NCBI GenBank assembly: GCA_940671915.1
Contig: CALNVZ010000649.1
Coordinates: forward strand, 8,210,027-8,274,026
Length of the DNA stretch: 64,000 nucleotides
Direction of reading: 5' to 3'
Origin: Paracentrotus lividus
Taxonomy: Eukaryota; Echinodermata; Echinoidea; Camarodonta; Echinidae
Positions within the stretch are counted from its first letter, which is position 1. The number at the start of each line of letters is the position of its first letter. Below are positions 1-9,649 of the stretch, in pieces. The translations under genes were made by a program, and so were the position numbers. The notes under the pieces were generated by a model. The model did no database searches, was not told the DNA's origin, and worked only from the letters and a program-made list of their open reading frames with translations.

Positions 1-1100
1 GTACGTCCTTCTCGTTCAGAGTAAGTCCTACCCGTTTAAGGAACGTTGTCACTACGTTTAATTTTAGAACTTGAATAATTAATATACAATGCTCGTTTGT
101 ATGACGTCCTAGCACATCTTTAGAAGGATTTAAGTACGGCAATTTCGTTTGTAGTACGTCCATCTCGTTTCAGGTACGTTGCCACCCCGTTAAATTTTAG
201 GACGAGATGGGCACCCGATTTTTTTGAACACTTTTTTGGAAATCCGACCGAGCTAGTCCATGAAGTTCGCAACAGATCGTAAGAAGTATTTACTACGTCC
301 ACTCAGTTTACACACAGACTTTGCCCGTTCGGCAAAATTTGCAGGACGTAGTAGGAACGAGCTCAGTGTGACGGGGGTATAAAGCAGGCCCGTACTAGGG
401 GGGGGGGAGTTCGGGGGATCGAACGAACCCCCCCCCCGCTGGCGAGCAGGGTGCCGCTTGACATAAAGAAACAGATAAGTAATTGAATGGTTTTTGTTTT
501 TGTTTTTGTTTTTTGTTTTGCTTATCAATTTCTTTGAGGCCGATCAAACGACCTCAGCCTACCCTTATAGCTAATGTATAGTAGTCTTCTTGAGGGCCGA
601 AGGCAAACTTTTTTTGGACACCTCCCCCCGCTTATCGCACGGCCAGCGTGACGTGAAAAAAAAATTGATGTACCTTTTGTTCCACTTTTGCAGATATCGA
701 ACCCTCCCCTAAAAATCCTAGTTACGTGCCTGTAAAATTTAGCCACTTAATTCAACTTCAAACAAGAAATATCAGATAGTGCTGTTGTAATAATGATGAG
801 AATACGAAACTTGAGGTTTATTAAGTGTGGAAGCGAATGTAATCGTCATTCCAGAGATAAATTATTTAAAGTTTGATCAATAACTGAAAGAATGTTGGTG
901 ACTCCATTTAAGAAGCGCCTATATAAAGGTCTCTCACCAGTGATGCTCATTGCAATACACCGGGCCCTCTAGATCTACCTGGATCAGGAATGTGTAACAA
1001 GGTATGATGTAATAAGGTATGACTGCACTTTCAACAGAGGACAGGCTTACTTCGGAAATATTCTTAAGTGAGGTATATATTAAAAAAAAAAAAAGCTTAT
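1..1100. other. Left flank, no gene seen
   Basis: No convincing coding signal. A loosely repeated segment with GTACGTCC and a later GTTTAATTTTAG-like part occurs at about 1-70 and 150-203, with a weaker relative at 290-345, suggesting an old degenerate tandem repeat. G and C homopolymer runs lie near 400 and 430 and an interrupted T-rich tract at 488-520. The small open frames have no protein-like composition. If the pappalysin extends leftward, this is part of its intron after exon 2. Confidence 0.5.
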
Positions 1101-1103
1101 TAC

Positions 1104-1986
1104 CCTGTCACTTGGTATTTGCAGTCCAAATCACAAATCCTGTTCCCAATAAGCTTATCGCATCCCGCTATGACTGGCCTCCGACGCAACGACGAATTCC
1201 TCACCATCATAACCCCGACGTCACGCCAGGTAATGTTATGTGGCCCGAATGCCGCCGACAACAGCCGATGCTGCATCAGGAGATCATCCGAGCTGACCGT
1301 CGGATTTGATCCGTCGTCTTCGGCTAAGACGATCGGACGGAATCGGAGGAGGACAGGGTTTCGGAGTTCATAGTTGTTGATGTAGCTTCGCGCCACTTCT
1401 GGGTTATCACAAACGGTGAGTCCACACTTTGGGACGGTCACGTGCGGATAAGATGGATGCCTCTGGATATCAGAGACCACCGTTTCTGGTTCCCGCATCT
1501 CACTAGGGCTCCAGTTGACAAGCTCCGAATCGAAATCTTCAACGATGACAAAACCAGGTTCTGCGTCTATTTCGAGGCGAGATGCCGATCTTTGGATGTC
1601 GGCATGCGATCGAACTTCGTCCGAAATCCGAAGATGTCCGATTGCTCCCCGAAACGGTGCCCAGTGCACTCTGCTTCCTCCGAGGCTAAATACTTTACAA
1701 CTCTGTGATGCCATGCTGAAAATGTCGCCTCTCTGTCCGATCGTACCACCAACCATAGTTCCATCTAGGTATAGCCGCATCGTCCAGCCGTCGTAAGAAA
1801 CAGCAACATGCATCCACGTGTTGGGCTGATATGGGCGGTGCGATCTGACGGTGGTGTTTTCAATGGAACGGTCCGTCTGAAGGCTAAATTTAAATTCGGC
1901 ACCACCCATACTTGCAGGGGAAGGCACATCGATGAAGAGGGACCAGCCCCATAACACATCGGACGCTTTGCATTTATCCGAAAGTT
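1104..1986 (-). CDS. Pappalysin (PAPP-A-like) coding exon 2
   Basis: Second coding exon of a secreted zinc metalloprotease of the pappalysin family, which cleaves IGF-binding proteins in vertebrates. Read on the minus strand it is open throughout. The acceptor AG is at 1987-1988 after a T-rich tract and the donor GT at 1102-1103. The 883-nt exon enters in phase 1 and leaves in phase 2, and the phase matches exon 1 across the 7.2-kb intron. It encodes the rest of a concanavalin/LamG-like domain (motifs such as FKFSLQTDRS, WMHVAVSYDGWTMRLYLDG and CKVFSLGGS). It then encodes the pappalysin signature CGLTVCDNPEVARSYINNYE and DDGSNPTVS, and ends in the cysteines of the first Lin-12/Notch repeat (NRICDLDC). 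The HExxH catalytic region and the Sushi domains are not in the window and should lie to the left. PAPPA versus PAPPA2 cannot be decided from this piece. Confidence 0.93.
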
Positions 1987-2599
1987 CTAAAAAGAAGTAA
2001 CAGACGGAGACAAAAATAAGTTACATAACATGTGAAGAAGTGTATGATCAGTTTTTATTGAGATTTTAAATCAATCAAGCGATCAAGGAATTCAGGTATT
2101 GATCACATCGGGAAGACATGCACACTTGAACGACCATCATTTTTGCGCCAGGAAATAGAGGAAGTCTTTCAAAGTGATCTAAAAGAACTGGCGACGTTAC
2201 ACTTTTTTTAATCGGAAAATGGTTGCTATGGTATTTATATGTCTTTAATTCCTTGTAGGAATTGGAAATTGGCTCTCTTTTCCGCGTGTTTTTTACACTC
2301 TTTTAAATTTATTAGAAAATATATATGATCGGACTATATAAAAAGGGGGCAATATCTCCCTAAGAATTCATACAATAATTAAGATAATAGTGACCTTTGA
2401 CCTGCATTCAGTATTCTTATCCCACTGTTATCCGACGATTATTATATGTCAATTCTCAATTGCTTGATTGATTAAGGACAAGTCAAAATCAGGTAAAATA
2501 AATCTCCCATTCAGGAATACAATGCTCGTCAACATACGCATTGTGTGGAGACGAAACGCAGCCGTGCAAATTACGATTTTGTTGGCTTTTTTATTGTAA

Positions 2600-3258
2600 G
2601 AATTAGAGGGGAAAATCCACCCTAAAGTTGACATAGTTTCTATAAAAGCAGAAGAGCGAGAGAAACATAAAGTATAGTAAAGTTTTGACGAAAATTTGTC
2701 AAAGGATAGCAAATTATTCCTCAAAGTTTTGATTTTGTGGCGTGACTTACGAGCTGCTCTTTCACATTTTGTAAATTTCATAAATTCTCATTTTCATTGC
2801 TTTTGATGATCAAGGAATAAATAGCCTTTTATATGAACTTGAAACTGCTGATAACATCGAATGCACGGGCGAAATAGTTGATATTCTTCTTGAAAAGAAT
2901 GGAATTTTATGAAATTTACATTACACGATTGTAATATCGAATGCACGGGCAAAATGGTTGATATTCTTCTTGAAAAGAATGGAATTTTATGAAATTTACA
3001 TTACACGATTGTAACATCAAATGCACGGGCAAAATGGTTGATATTCTTCTTGAAAAGAATGGAGTTTTATGAAATTTACATTACACGATTATGGGAAAGC
3101 AGCTCGCAAGTGACGTCACAACTTTAAAGCTTAAATTATAATTCATAACTTCTTTGTCCTTACATGGATTCCTTTAAACCTTCATTGATATTTCTCTTAC
3201 ATTTCTATGCTTTTATTTTACCAATTAAATTCCAAGGTATAGATTGCCCCTTTAATTG
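2600..3258. mobile_element. Foldback MITE, diverged copy
   Basis: Ends resemble inverted copies of each other (AGAGGGGAAAATCCACCCT at about 2,605 and GCCCCTTTAATTG at 3,246-3,258). Inside, an inverted pair surrounds the words GAGCTGCTC/GCAGCTCGCAAGTGACGTCAC. The same plan and wording recur at 24,992-25,449, so both belong to one non-autonomous family. This copy has been enlarged by an 80-bp internal tandem repeat. No transposase frame is present. Confidence 0.7.
2861..3090. repeat. 80-bp tandem repeat, nearly three copies
   Basis: The word ATGCACGGGC starts at exactly 2,861, 2,941 and 3,021, and each copy runs on through TTGATATTCTTCTTGAAAAG and GAAATTTACATTACACGATT. The period is exactly 80 bp and copies differ at only a few positions, so the expansion is recent. 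It lies inside the foldback element at 2,600-3,258. Confidence 0.95.
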
Positions 3259-3717
3259 TGAGAATTAAAAGCACGAGGTTTTTACCAAGCTTGGTAAGGT
3301 TTTTAAATGGGCCAATTTGAAGGCTGATTTGTCCCGACTCCAGTGTGACGAAACAGTGACGTATTGTTGGACAAGCCACAATCTTCGTCATACTTCAGGC
3401 ATGGACAAAAACTACTCAATACAATCAATCATGCTCAACGGATGACATAGGTTCATGGACCATTCAGGCAATTTTATAATCGATTTTTTTTTGTTTTGTA
3501 AAGATGTAAATATAATATTCTACATTAATCATGATTCTACAGAAAAAGCGACGGAGGAGAGTAACATTTCTGGAGGAAAATATCAGACATTCATCTAATT
3601 TCGTCAGCTCTTTTTTTTTTCTCGTAATTTATTCAATACATGTACATGATCATTCTTAGATGCTGTTACCTACGTAGGCCTATATCTTTTTGGAAGTTTT
3701 TTTTTATTCTAGTCCGA

Positions 3718-4130
3718 TGAAGGTGACTTTGTCATGTATTTCCATAGAAGAGATTCCATCCATTATGGAAATTATATTATACTGAAGGTGACTTTGACAA
3801 ATATTCTAGTGAAAGGAATATCAAGCCTATTCGCCTTTTTGGATCCGCACCTGATTGAAAACACGAATCTCTTTCGTGATTTGTGAAATATTCATTGAAA
3901 TATACTGTATTTTTGGAGATATTTAAGCTATATCGCTATGAAGGTGACCTTCTCATTAACTTTATGAAGAAAATATTTTTTGGACGAAAAATAACCATTA
4001 TGAAAATCGAATTACTCCCATGGAGCTTTGTCATTTTACTCTCATCAATGGCTCAACTTTGCTGAAGAAAAATATGATTTCCAGAACTCAAATAATAATA
4101 CTGAAGGTGACTTTGACGAATATTTTTATG
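3718..4130 (+). repeat. Irregularly spaced GAAGGTGACTTTGAC repeats
   Basis: TGAAGGTGACTTTG occurs near 3,718, 3,783 and 4,102, and the variant TGAAGGTGACCTTCTC near 3,938. Two are followed by A/GAATATTxTxxTGAAAxx. Spacing is about 65, 155 and 160 bp, so these are decayed units of a longer tandem repeat. No function is evident. Confidence 0.6.
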
Positions 4131-4514
4131 AAAAATTGATTTTATATAAGAAAAATAAATATGGAAACATTTCATTCGTGACGCTTTCTATACAATAGTG
4201 GAGTAATCAATCAAAATAAAATTTATATCTTCTCATTCGCTGAAGCTGCTAGCCAATTAAATACAAAGATGTATGAAAGCATATAACAAATTATGATTTA
4301 TGATCACATTTGCCCAATGACACATTTCCATAACACATTGAATTAAATTCACATGACTGCTTCCCTTGTGATATTCCTGTATGTATTTTTGTTTTTAATG
4401 TTCGAATGTGTTTTGCCCAATTGCTTCACTTGTTCAGATCTGATAGGCAAGGTACACTTAACATTGCCAAATCTTATACCTAATTTACCCCAAACCTAAT
4501 TTAATGGTTGATGA

Positions 4515-4845
4515 CACTGGCGGCGATCCCGGGGGGACGGAGGGGGGGGGGGCGTGTCCCCTCGATTTTTTCTGGGGAATCGTCCCCCCTCGATTTTTAA
4601 AGCTTAAACATTTTTTGTAGTGATTAGCTTGTGAATCTTAAAAAGAGGTAAAATGTATGTCAAATACAATGCTAAATGTTATTATAAGGCAAAATTTTGG
4701 CTCGCGCTTCGCGCTCGCAAGCATTTTCATTAGTTTCTGCATAATGTGCGAAGTATGCGAATTTTGACTGTATTATTTTTCCACTTTCGGGTGTTTCCGC
4801 CCCCCCCCCCCGTCGTGACATGAAATCGCCGCGCTTGGTTGATGA
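4515..4845 (+). repeat. Dispersed repeat R1, copy 1
   Basis: About 330 bp also present in the same orientation at 62,275-62,600. Shared wording includes ACTGGCGGCGAT/ATTGGCGGCGAT, a G-run, GTGTCCCC, CGATTTTT, the palindromic GCTCGCGCTTCGC patch, ATTAGTTTCTGCATAATG and TCGTGACATGAAATCGCCGC. The two copies differ by many small indels, especially in the G and C homopolymers. Family unknown. Confidence 0.85.
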
Positions 4846-4867
4846 TGTGTTCACTTGCATCACTAAC

Positions 4868-5460
4868 TTAAAGGGGAATTATCCCCTCAGAGAAATTTAG
4901 CTTCAGTGAATGGAGACAAACCCCCAAAACATATTGGGAAAGTTTCAGAAAAATTAGGCAATGAATAAGAGAGATATGAATTTTTAGATTTTGAGATCAC
5001 TTATGATTATGGAGATCCTCCAATTGGCAATGCGACCATGATGTGTGATGTAATGCAGGGAGATCTTTCCCATATCTATTGTACACATTGTACTAAAATC
5101 CTCTTTTTTCTTGATTCCAAAGGGAGAATAAAGAATCTTTTTATGGGATGACTTGTAAATATATGCAAGTCATAATATATCATAAAAAGAAAAGCTGTTC
5201 TATCATTAGAATGAAAATAATGAGACATTATGAATAGTTTTTGTGCACACCATATGGGGAGTTATCCCTTTGTGACATCACAAATGGTGACCGCGTTGCC
5301 AATCAGAGATTTCCTATGTCATTAGAGATCTCAATATTCAAATACTCATAACTTTCTTATCATTTATCAGATTTTTACCAAATCTTCACTAATGAGCTTA
5401 TTTGATTTTTCTGCATCCACAGTAAGTCAACTATCTACAAAGGGACAATTCTCCTTTAAC
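4868..5460. mobile_element. Foldback MITE, second related copy
   Basis: Begins TTAAAGGGGAATTATCCCC and ends GGGACAATTCTCCTTTAA, an imperfect terminal inverted repeat. Inner arms also match in inverse (GCCAATCAGAG against CTCCAATTGGC; CATCACAAATGGT against CATGATGTGTGATG). The TTAAAGGGG end and the size resemble the elements at 2,600 and 24,992. No coding capacity. Confidence 0.7.
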
Positions 5461-5528
5461 AACTATAGATCGCTCTGAACTCGAGTAAAGTCTATTCATT
5501 TACCGCACCGGAGAATTTGTGATGTTAC

Positions 5529-5604
5529 AAAAAAAAAAAAAAACAAACAAACAAACAAACAAAAAACAAAAAACAAAAAACACCCCCCAATAAAGGAGGA
5601 GGAG

Positions 5605-5644
<40 letters not shown>

Positions 5645-5645
5645 G
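5529..5645. repeat. A-rich, CAAA and GA microsatellites
   Basis: A poly-A run is followed by CAAA and CAAAAA units (to about 5,580), a C run, and an (AG)n tract at about 5,606-5,645. Simple repeats only; the frames across them encode low-complexity peptides and are not genes. Confidence 0.95.
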
Positions 5646-6181
5646 AAAATGCGAATTTTCTGCTTCTTGAAGGGGGGGGGGGAAAGCAGGAGTAGCCAAC
5701 TTTTTTTAAATCGAACTGATTGGAAAATGTACGTCGCTATCCCCCTAATATTTTGCTGATTACGCCATGGTCTAGAATCCCGAGTTTTTGGAGTGGTAGA
5801 AAAAGAAAGTCCCCCCGGGAAAGTCCAAAGCGTTTCCAAGTTGTCTTCGAACAAGGTCAACGCACTTTGTAATCTTGAAGATGATTCATGTTGTCCTATA
5901 TCAGCTGCTTCGGTGTCACTGGAAATAATAACATCAAAAGGTGTTTTCCTTTTCTATTTTTATCCACACTCTTGAGACATGACAAATGAATCAAAATGTC
6001 ATTCACCTAACATGCCTAAACCACACAGGTAAAGGGGTGATGCAGGGACGCGCAGCTCCTATCAAAAATGTATCCCTCTTTTAAAGTCACTATGGCCCAT
6101 ATTCTGATAGCAGTAAAAGTTAACCCTGGGCTAAAGTTAACATTACATTCCTGCTATTCAGGATAGTATAGGATCTTTATG

Positions 6182-6314
6182 CAGGCGCGGATCCAAGAAA
6201 ATCGAATTGAATGCATTTCGGGGGCCCAATTGTCAGGGGACAAAAGCGGCTCTATTATGTTTACGCATGGGCCTGGTAAGTTCATTGTGTGACTCCGGTC
6301 TGCGTCCGCTACTG
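6182..6314 (+). repeat. Dispersed repeat R2, longer copy
   Basis: CAGGCGCGGATC then AAGAAAATCGAATTGAATGC, through GGCTCTATTATGTTTACGCA to TCTGCGTCCGCTACTG. A second copy at 56,792-56,899 has the same ends but lacks an internal stretch between GCATTTC and GGCTCTATT. Family unknown. Confidence 0.85.
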
Positions 6315-6619
6315 TTATGAGTTCCAAACTACTGGAACTGTCCTCTGTTGACTTAAGTTTATTTTGGATAATACTAGGCCTTTAACTATGATAACGTTTA
6401 ACTTTTCCTGAGTTTTCCTCTTTTTTTATCACTCGAACAATAGCCAGGTCGCACCAGTGAAACCGTCTCTAAATCGACCACCAGCTTGCCATTTGTGGTA
6501 ATGTAATATTTTGTTCTATTTTTGGTGATGGTTCGGGGTCGGTTTCACTGGTGTGACTCTACTGTAAGGGTTAGTCCCTCATTTAATTTTATGTAAAGTG
6601 AAATTTCACTCATTTCAAT

Positions 6620-6695
6620 TGAGATTAGAAAAAAGAGTGAACTGACCAGAAATATTTAATATAAAAAAGTGAACGAAGAAAATGGGATTCCGTCG
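6620..6695 (-). mobile_element. tRNA-derived SINE tail fragment, minus strand
   Basis: Reverse-complemented, this matches the segment after the tRNA-like head at 37,225-37,300: a patch like GATGAAATCCCATTTTC, then TTGCTCACTTTT and TTTCTGGTCAGTTTCCTTCTC. The head (A and B boxes) is missing here, so it is a truncated copy. It lies directly before an oppositely oriented head at 6,708. Confidence 0.6.
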
Positions 6696-6705
6696 ACATA
6701 AGGGC

Positions 6706-6800
6706 TTGCCATATCTCAGCCGGTAGAGCGCCAGTCTAGTTTTCGGGAGTTCTTGCCGGTTCGAATCTCGATGGATTCCTATATTATTTGCACATTTCTC
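6706..6800 (+). mobile_element. tRNA-derived SINE head
   Basis: Has the two internal pol III promoter boxes: an A box (TATCTCAGCCGGTAGAGCG, about 6,712-6,730) and a B box (GGTTCGAATC, 6,758-6,767). The body does not fold into a full tRNA and there is no good acceptor stem, so I call it SINE-derived and not a functional tRNA gene. A relative is at 37,163. Confidence 0.65.
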
Positions 6801-7077
6801 CTCTTAATTTAGTAATTTTCCACTCTATGCATGGACCAAGAAAGCAAGTTTAAAGGTTGACCTGATATTGACCCCATGACCCCTAGGTCTGGCGACGGTC
6901 GATATCATGATACGTGATGTTGCTTCATATATCCTTGGCAATAGTGTTAATATCAATTTCTTTTATAATAATAATAATAATTATTATTATGTATCCTTCA
7001 TTTTGAACACTACAGGAATTCGGCGACGGCAAGTTTCCACCCCTCTGATATGCACGTCATATTTTACGCTTAAAAGA

Positions 7078-7621
7078 CTATACAGTGCGTATCGAAAAAA
7101 AGGAAACCATTTTGGAGGGGACATATTGTCGGATATTCATTTTCATCATATAATTTTATCATATAATTGAAGACAAACTCCTCACCTTTACATTCATATC
7201 TTACTTGAATCATAAATGTAAGGCATAACCGAATAAATTGCAAATGAAGGTGAAAGGTACAATATTTTTGTTTTGGTCAAAGTTTTTGTCAAAGGATGGA
7301 AGACTGAGTGGATGCTTTCAAAGGAGTAACACATCATGGCACGCAACCCTTTTTAATGCTCTTGGACAACAAGGACAGCATTCACTCAGTCTTCTTTAAT
7401 TTTTTTCAGAAAACTTTGGGAAAATGGATTCTGTACCTGTCATGTTCATTTGCAATTTACTTAATTTTTTTTTACATTTATGTTCCACGAAAGGTATCAT
7501 TGTAAAGGTGGAGAGTTCGTTTTTCATTTATATGTTACATATGAACAGCAAAAACAAATGAGCTTGGAATATGGGCCCTCTAAAACTGGATCACCTTTTT
7601 TTTTATATACGCCCTGTAGTC
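7078..7621. mobile_element. Terminal-inverted-repeat relic
   Basis: The left end, CTATACAGTGCGTATCG followed by poly-A and GGAAACC, pairs imperfectly with the right end, GGATCACC, poly-T, ATATACGCCCTGTAG. This resembles the ends of Tc1/mariner-type MITEs. The interior has no transposase frame. A similar left end alone (CTATACAGTGTGTCCCAAAA) is at about 18,262. Confidence 0.55.
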
Positions 7622-9188
7622 TGCGTCTCCGATTTGTTTGATAACAATTGAAATTGAAGCACGACCCGAAAATGACCGAAAAGGCGGAGTCGGCGAACGC
7701 TGAAAATCAAGGTGGATTTCAGTTAAACTTTTCACACATTTTTGTTTTTCTTGGCATCGGGTTATGGACTTGTAAAATACGATGTGTATGGCATTTGTGA
7801 ATTAAATACAGATTTATTGGTTGAGAAAAGGAGCAAGCTTGGTGCCATTTCAAGAAGTTTTTTCTTTCTTCTTTTTTTTTTTTTTTTCAAGTAATCAGTA
7901 TTAAGCGCCTTATAAAAATATGATGATGACGATGATGATGATTATTATTAGGGCCTCATATTTAATATTTGTTTTGTCTTGTTTATTTCAGTATGTTCGT
8001 GCTGGTCAGGTATATTTCGTATTTTTTGTTCGTCTTTACTATTGAAAAGTATTTTTGTTTTGTATTTTTGTAATAAAATAAACAACTTGTAGATAAAAAA
8101 GAGATAAAACCAAAGATGAATTCATATCTTTTTAATGCCTATTACAGATGTTATACATGTATGAATTTTGAACTCTCTAGGAGCACGATCCTAATGCAAA
8201 ACAAAAGGTTCTTTGGGGTTTTTTTTCAATATAGGTCCCCGTTTAGAAAGTGATATTTTTTTGCGACTGTTCTCAAAATTAAAAAGTCAATGGGGTCTTA
8301 AAAGACTTCAAGAAATATGTGAAGAGTTTTATTCCAAACGGTATAAAATCTCCCGATGAACACCTGATGAGTTGTTATTCAGCTTTTATCTTTTGTTGGA
8401 CTATACCGTACATAGAAATGGTAAATCAGAAATAATTATGAAGCAGTAATAATTATGATTCTACATATTAACGTTAGTATCAATTCCCAAATAATATCAG
8501 GTATAACATTTTTTTGGTGTTATTTGTTTGATACTGTGTTATACATACACCTGTCAAAAGTGAAATTTGTGCACCCCTAAATGTATACTTATCGCCCTCA
8601 AATTAGTATACATGACATTCCATCTCTGTCATCAATTATGTGTGTATCAAAATAATGAATAGACTCTTCATACGTCATGTTAAAGCATTGATACTGATAT
8701 CATTCTATTTATCCTATGGGTTTCATCAACCGGTGGTTTAATCGTATTTCTCTAGCTCTCGTCAATTTATATTTTTCTTCTTTTCGAGCTCTTGAAGAAA
8801 CTGATGTTTTTATATTTTATTCTCTAAAATAAGATATCGTGCAAGCCTAACGGCAACACTTTCAGAAATATTATATGATACTGCTTTGAATTGGAATATA
8901 ATGATCAACATTATAAAACTTATAATTCCATATTGGCGCCTATTAATGCATGGCAGCCAGGCAAGTATGGAATGAACGGGGTAATAATATTCTGTAAAGC
9001 ACTTTGAGCAGTTTAACTGGAAAAGCGATATATAAATGACCAGATATTATCATAATCATTACTATCATTATTATAAGAATATATCACCTGTTTGATAGCA
9101 TCATTCATTAATGATATACGCATATCTACATGATATTATTAAACGTTGATTTAACAAACTGTCGGACCGCTCAGAGCCTTGCACATAC

Positions 9189-9606
9189 CTGCTATAACAG
9201 CGGGACTGGACTGACCTCCTTCTGGTTTCACCCATACCTCCATCGTGAAGCGTTGCCTTGGAAACGTGAAGCCGTCATCATCGATCCTCTTATAGAGGAG
9301 CAGGTCCGATTCAGCGGTGAAGTAAACCGCCCTGCCCAAACCACCCCCATCTCCATCTTCAGAGGTACTGGTATCCAAACCCCGGGCGTGGCGGGGGAAC
9401 CGAGAATGGTCCTCCCGCTGGAGTTTGTCATTACTGTGGCAGCGGTTGGTGACAGATCGGGGAGTCCTCTCGAAAGCTCGACCAAAGGATCGAACAGCGT
9501 CGTCGAATTTGGAAAAGATCGGGAGTTTTGGAAGATTCCTGGTCGCACTTGCATAAGTATTGACACTGTAAATCAACACCGCAAAGAACATGAATAGATG
9601 ATACAT
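9189..9606 (-). CDS. Pappalysin (PAPP-A-like) coding exon 1
   Basis: First coding exon of the same gene. I place the start at the ATG at 9,604-9,606 because it is followed directly by a hydrophobic signal peptide (YHLFMFFAVLIYSVNTYA). An in-frame ATG 14 codons upstream (9,648) would bury the signal peptide and is less likely. After about 75 residues of basic propeptide-like sequence, including RFPRHARG, which resembles a furin-type site, the LamG domain starts (GRAVYFTAESDLLLY; FTMEVWVKPEGGQSSPAVIAG). The motif VWxxxEGGQxSPAVI is typical of pappalysins. Donor GT is at 9,187-9,188 in the context CAG/GTATGT; the exon ends in phase 1, as exon 2 requires. The promoter should lie to the right of 9,650; I see no clear TATA box. 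Confidence 0.92.
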
Positions 9607-9649
9607 CGTGTAAGAATGTGGAGGGGTAACCCGACTACCACCAATCATG

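Larger units (their letters stand above)
1987..9188 (-). other. Pappalysin intron 1, repeat-rich
   Basis: A 7.2-kb intron with GT-AG ends on the minus strand. It holds two foldback MITEs (2,600-3,258 and 4,868-5,460), a third terminal-inverted-repeat relic (7,078-7,621), repeats shared with the right end of the window (4,515-4,845; 6,182-6,314), tRNA-derived SINE pieces (6,620-6,800) and microsatellites. Between 7,630 and 9,180 I see only AT-rich sequence. A segment at about 8,990-9,060 has the AAAGCACTTTGAGCAG-type wording often seen at the ends of dispersed repeats. No additional exon is supported. Confidence 0.7.

Noticed and set aside
1019..1796. Plus-strand frames opposite pappalysin exon 2
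   Set aside because: Shadows of the minus-strand coding exon, which has family homology and splice sites.
2861..3090. CRISPR array
   Set aside because: Three adjacent 80-bp units without spacers, in animal DNA; a plain tandem repeat.
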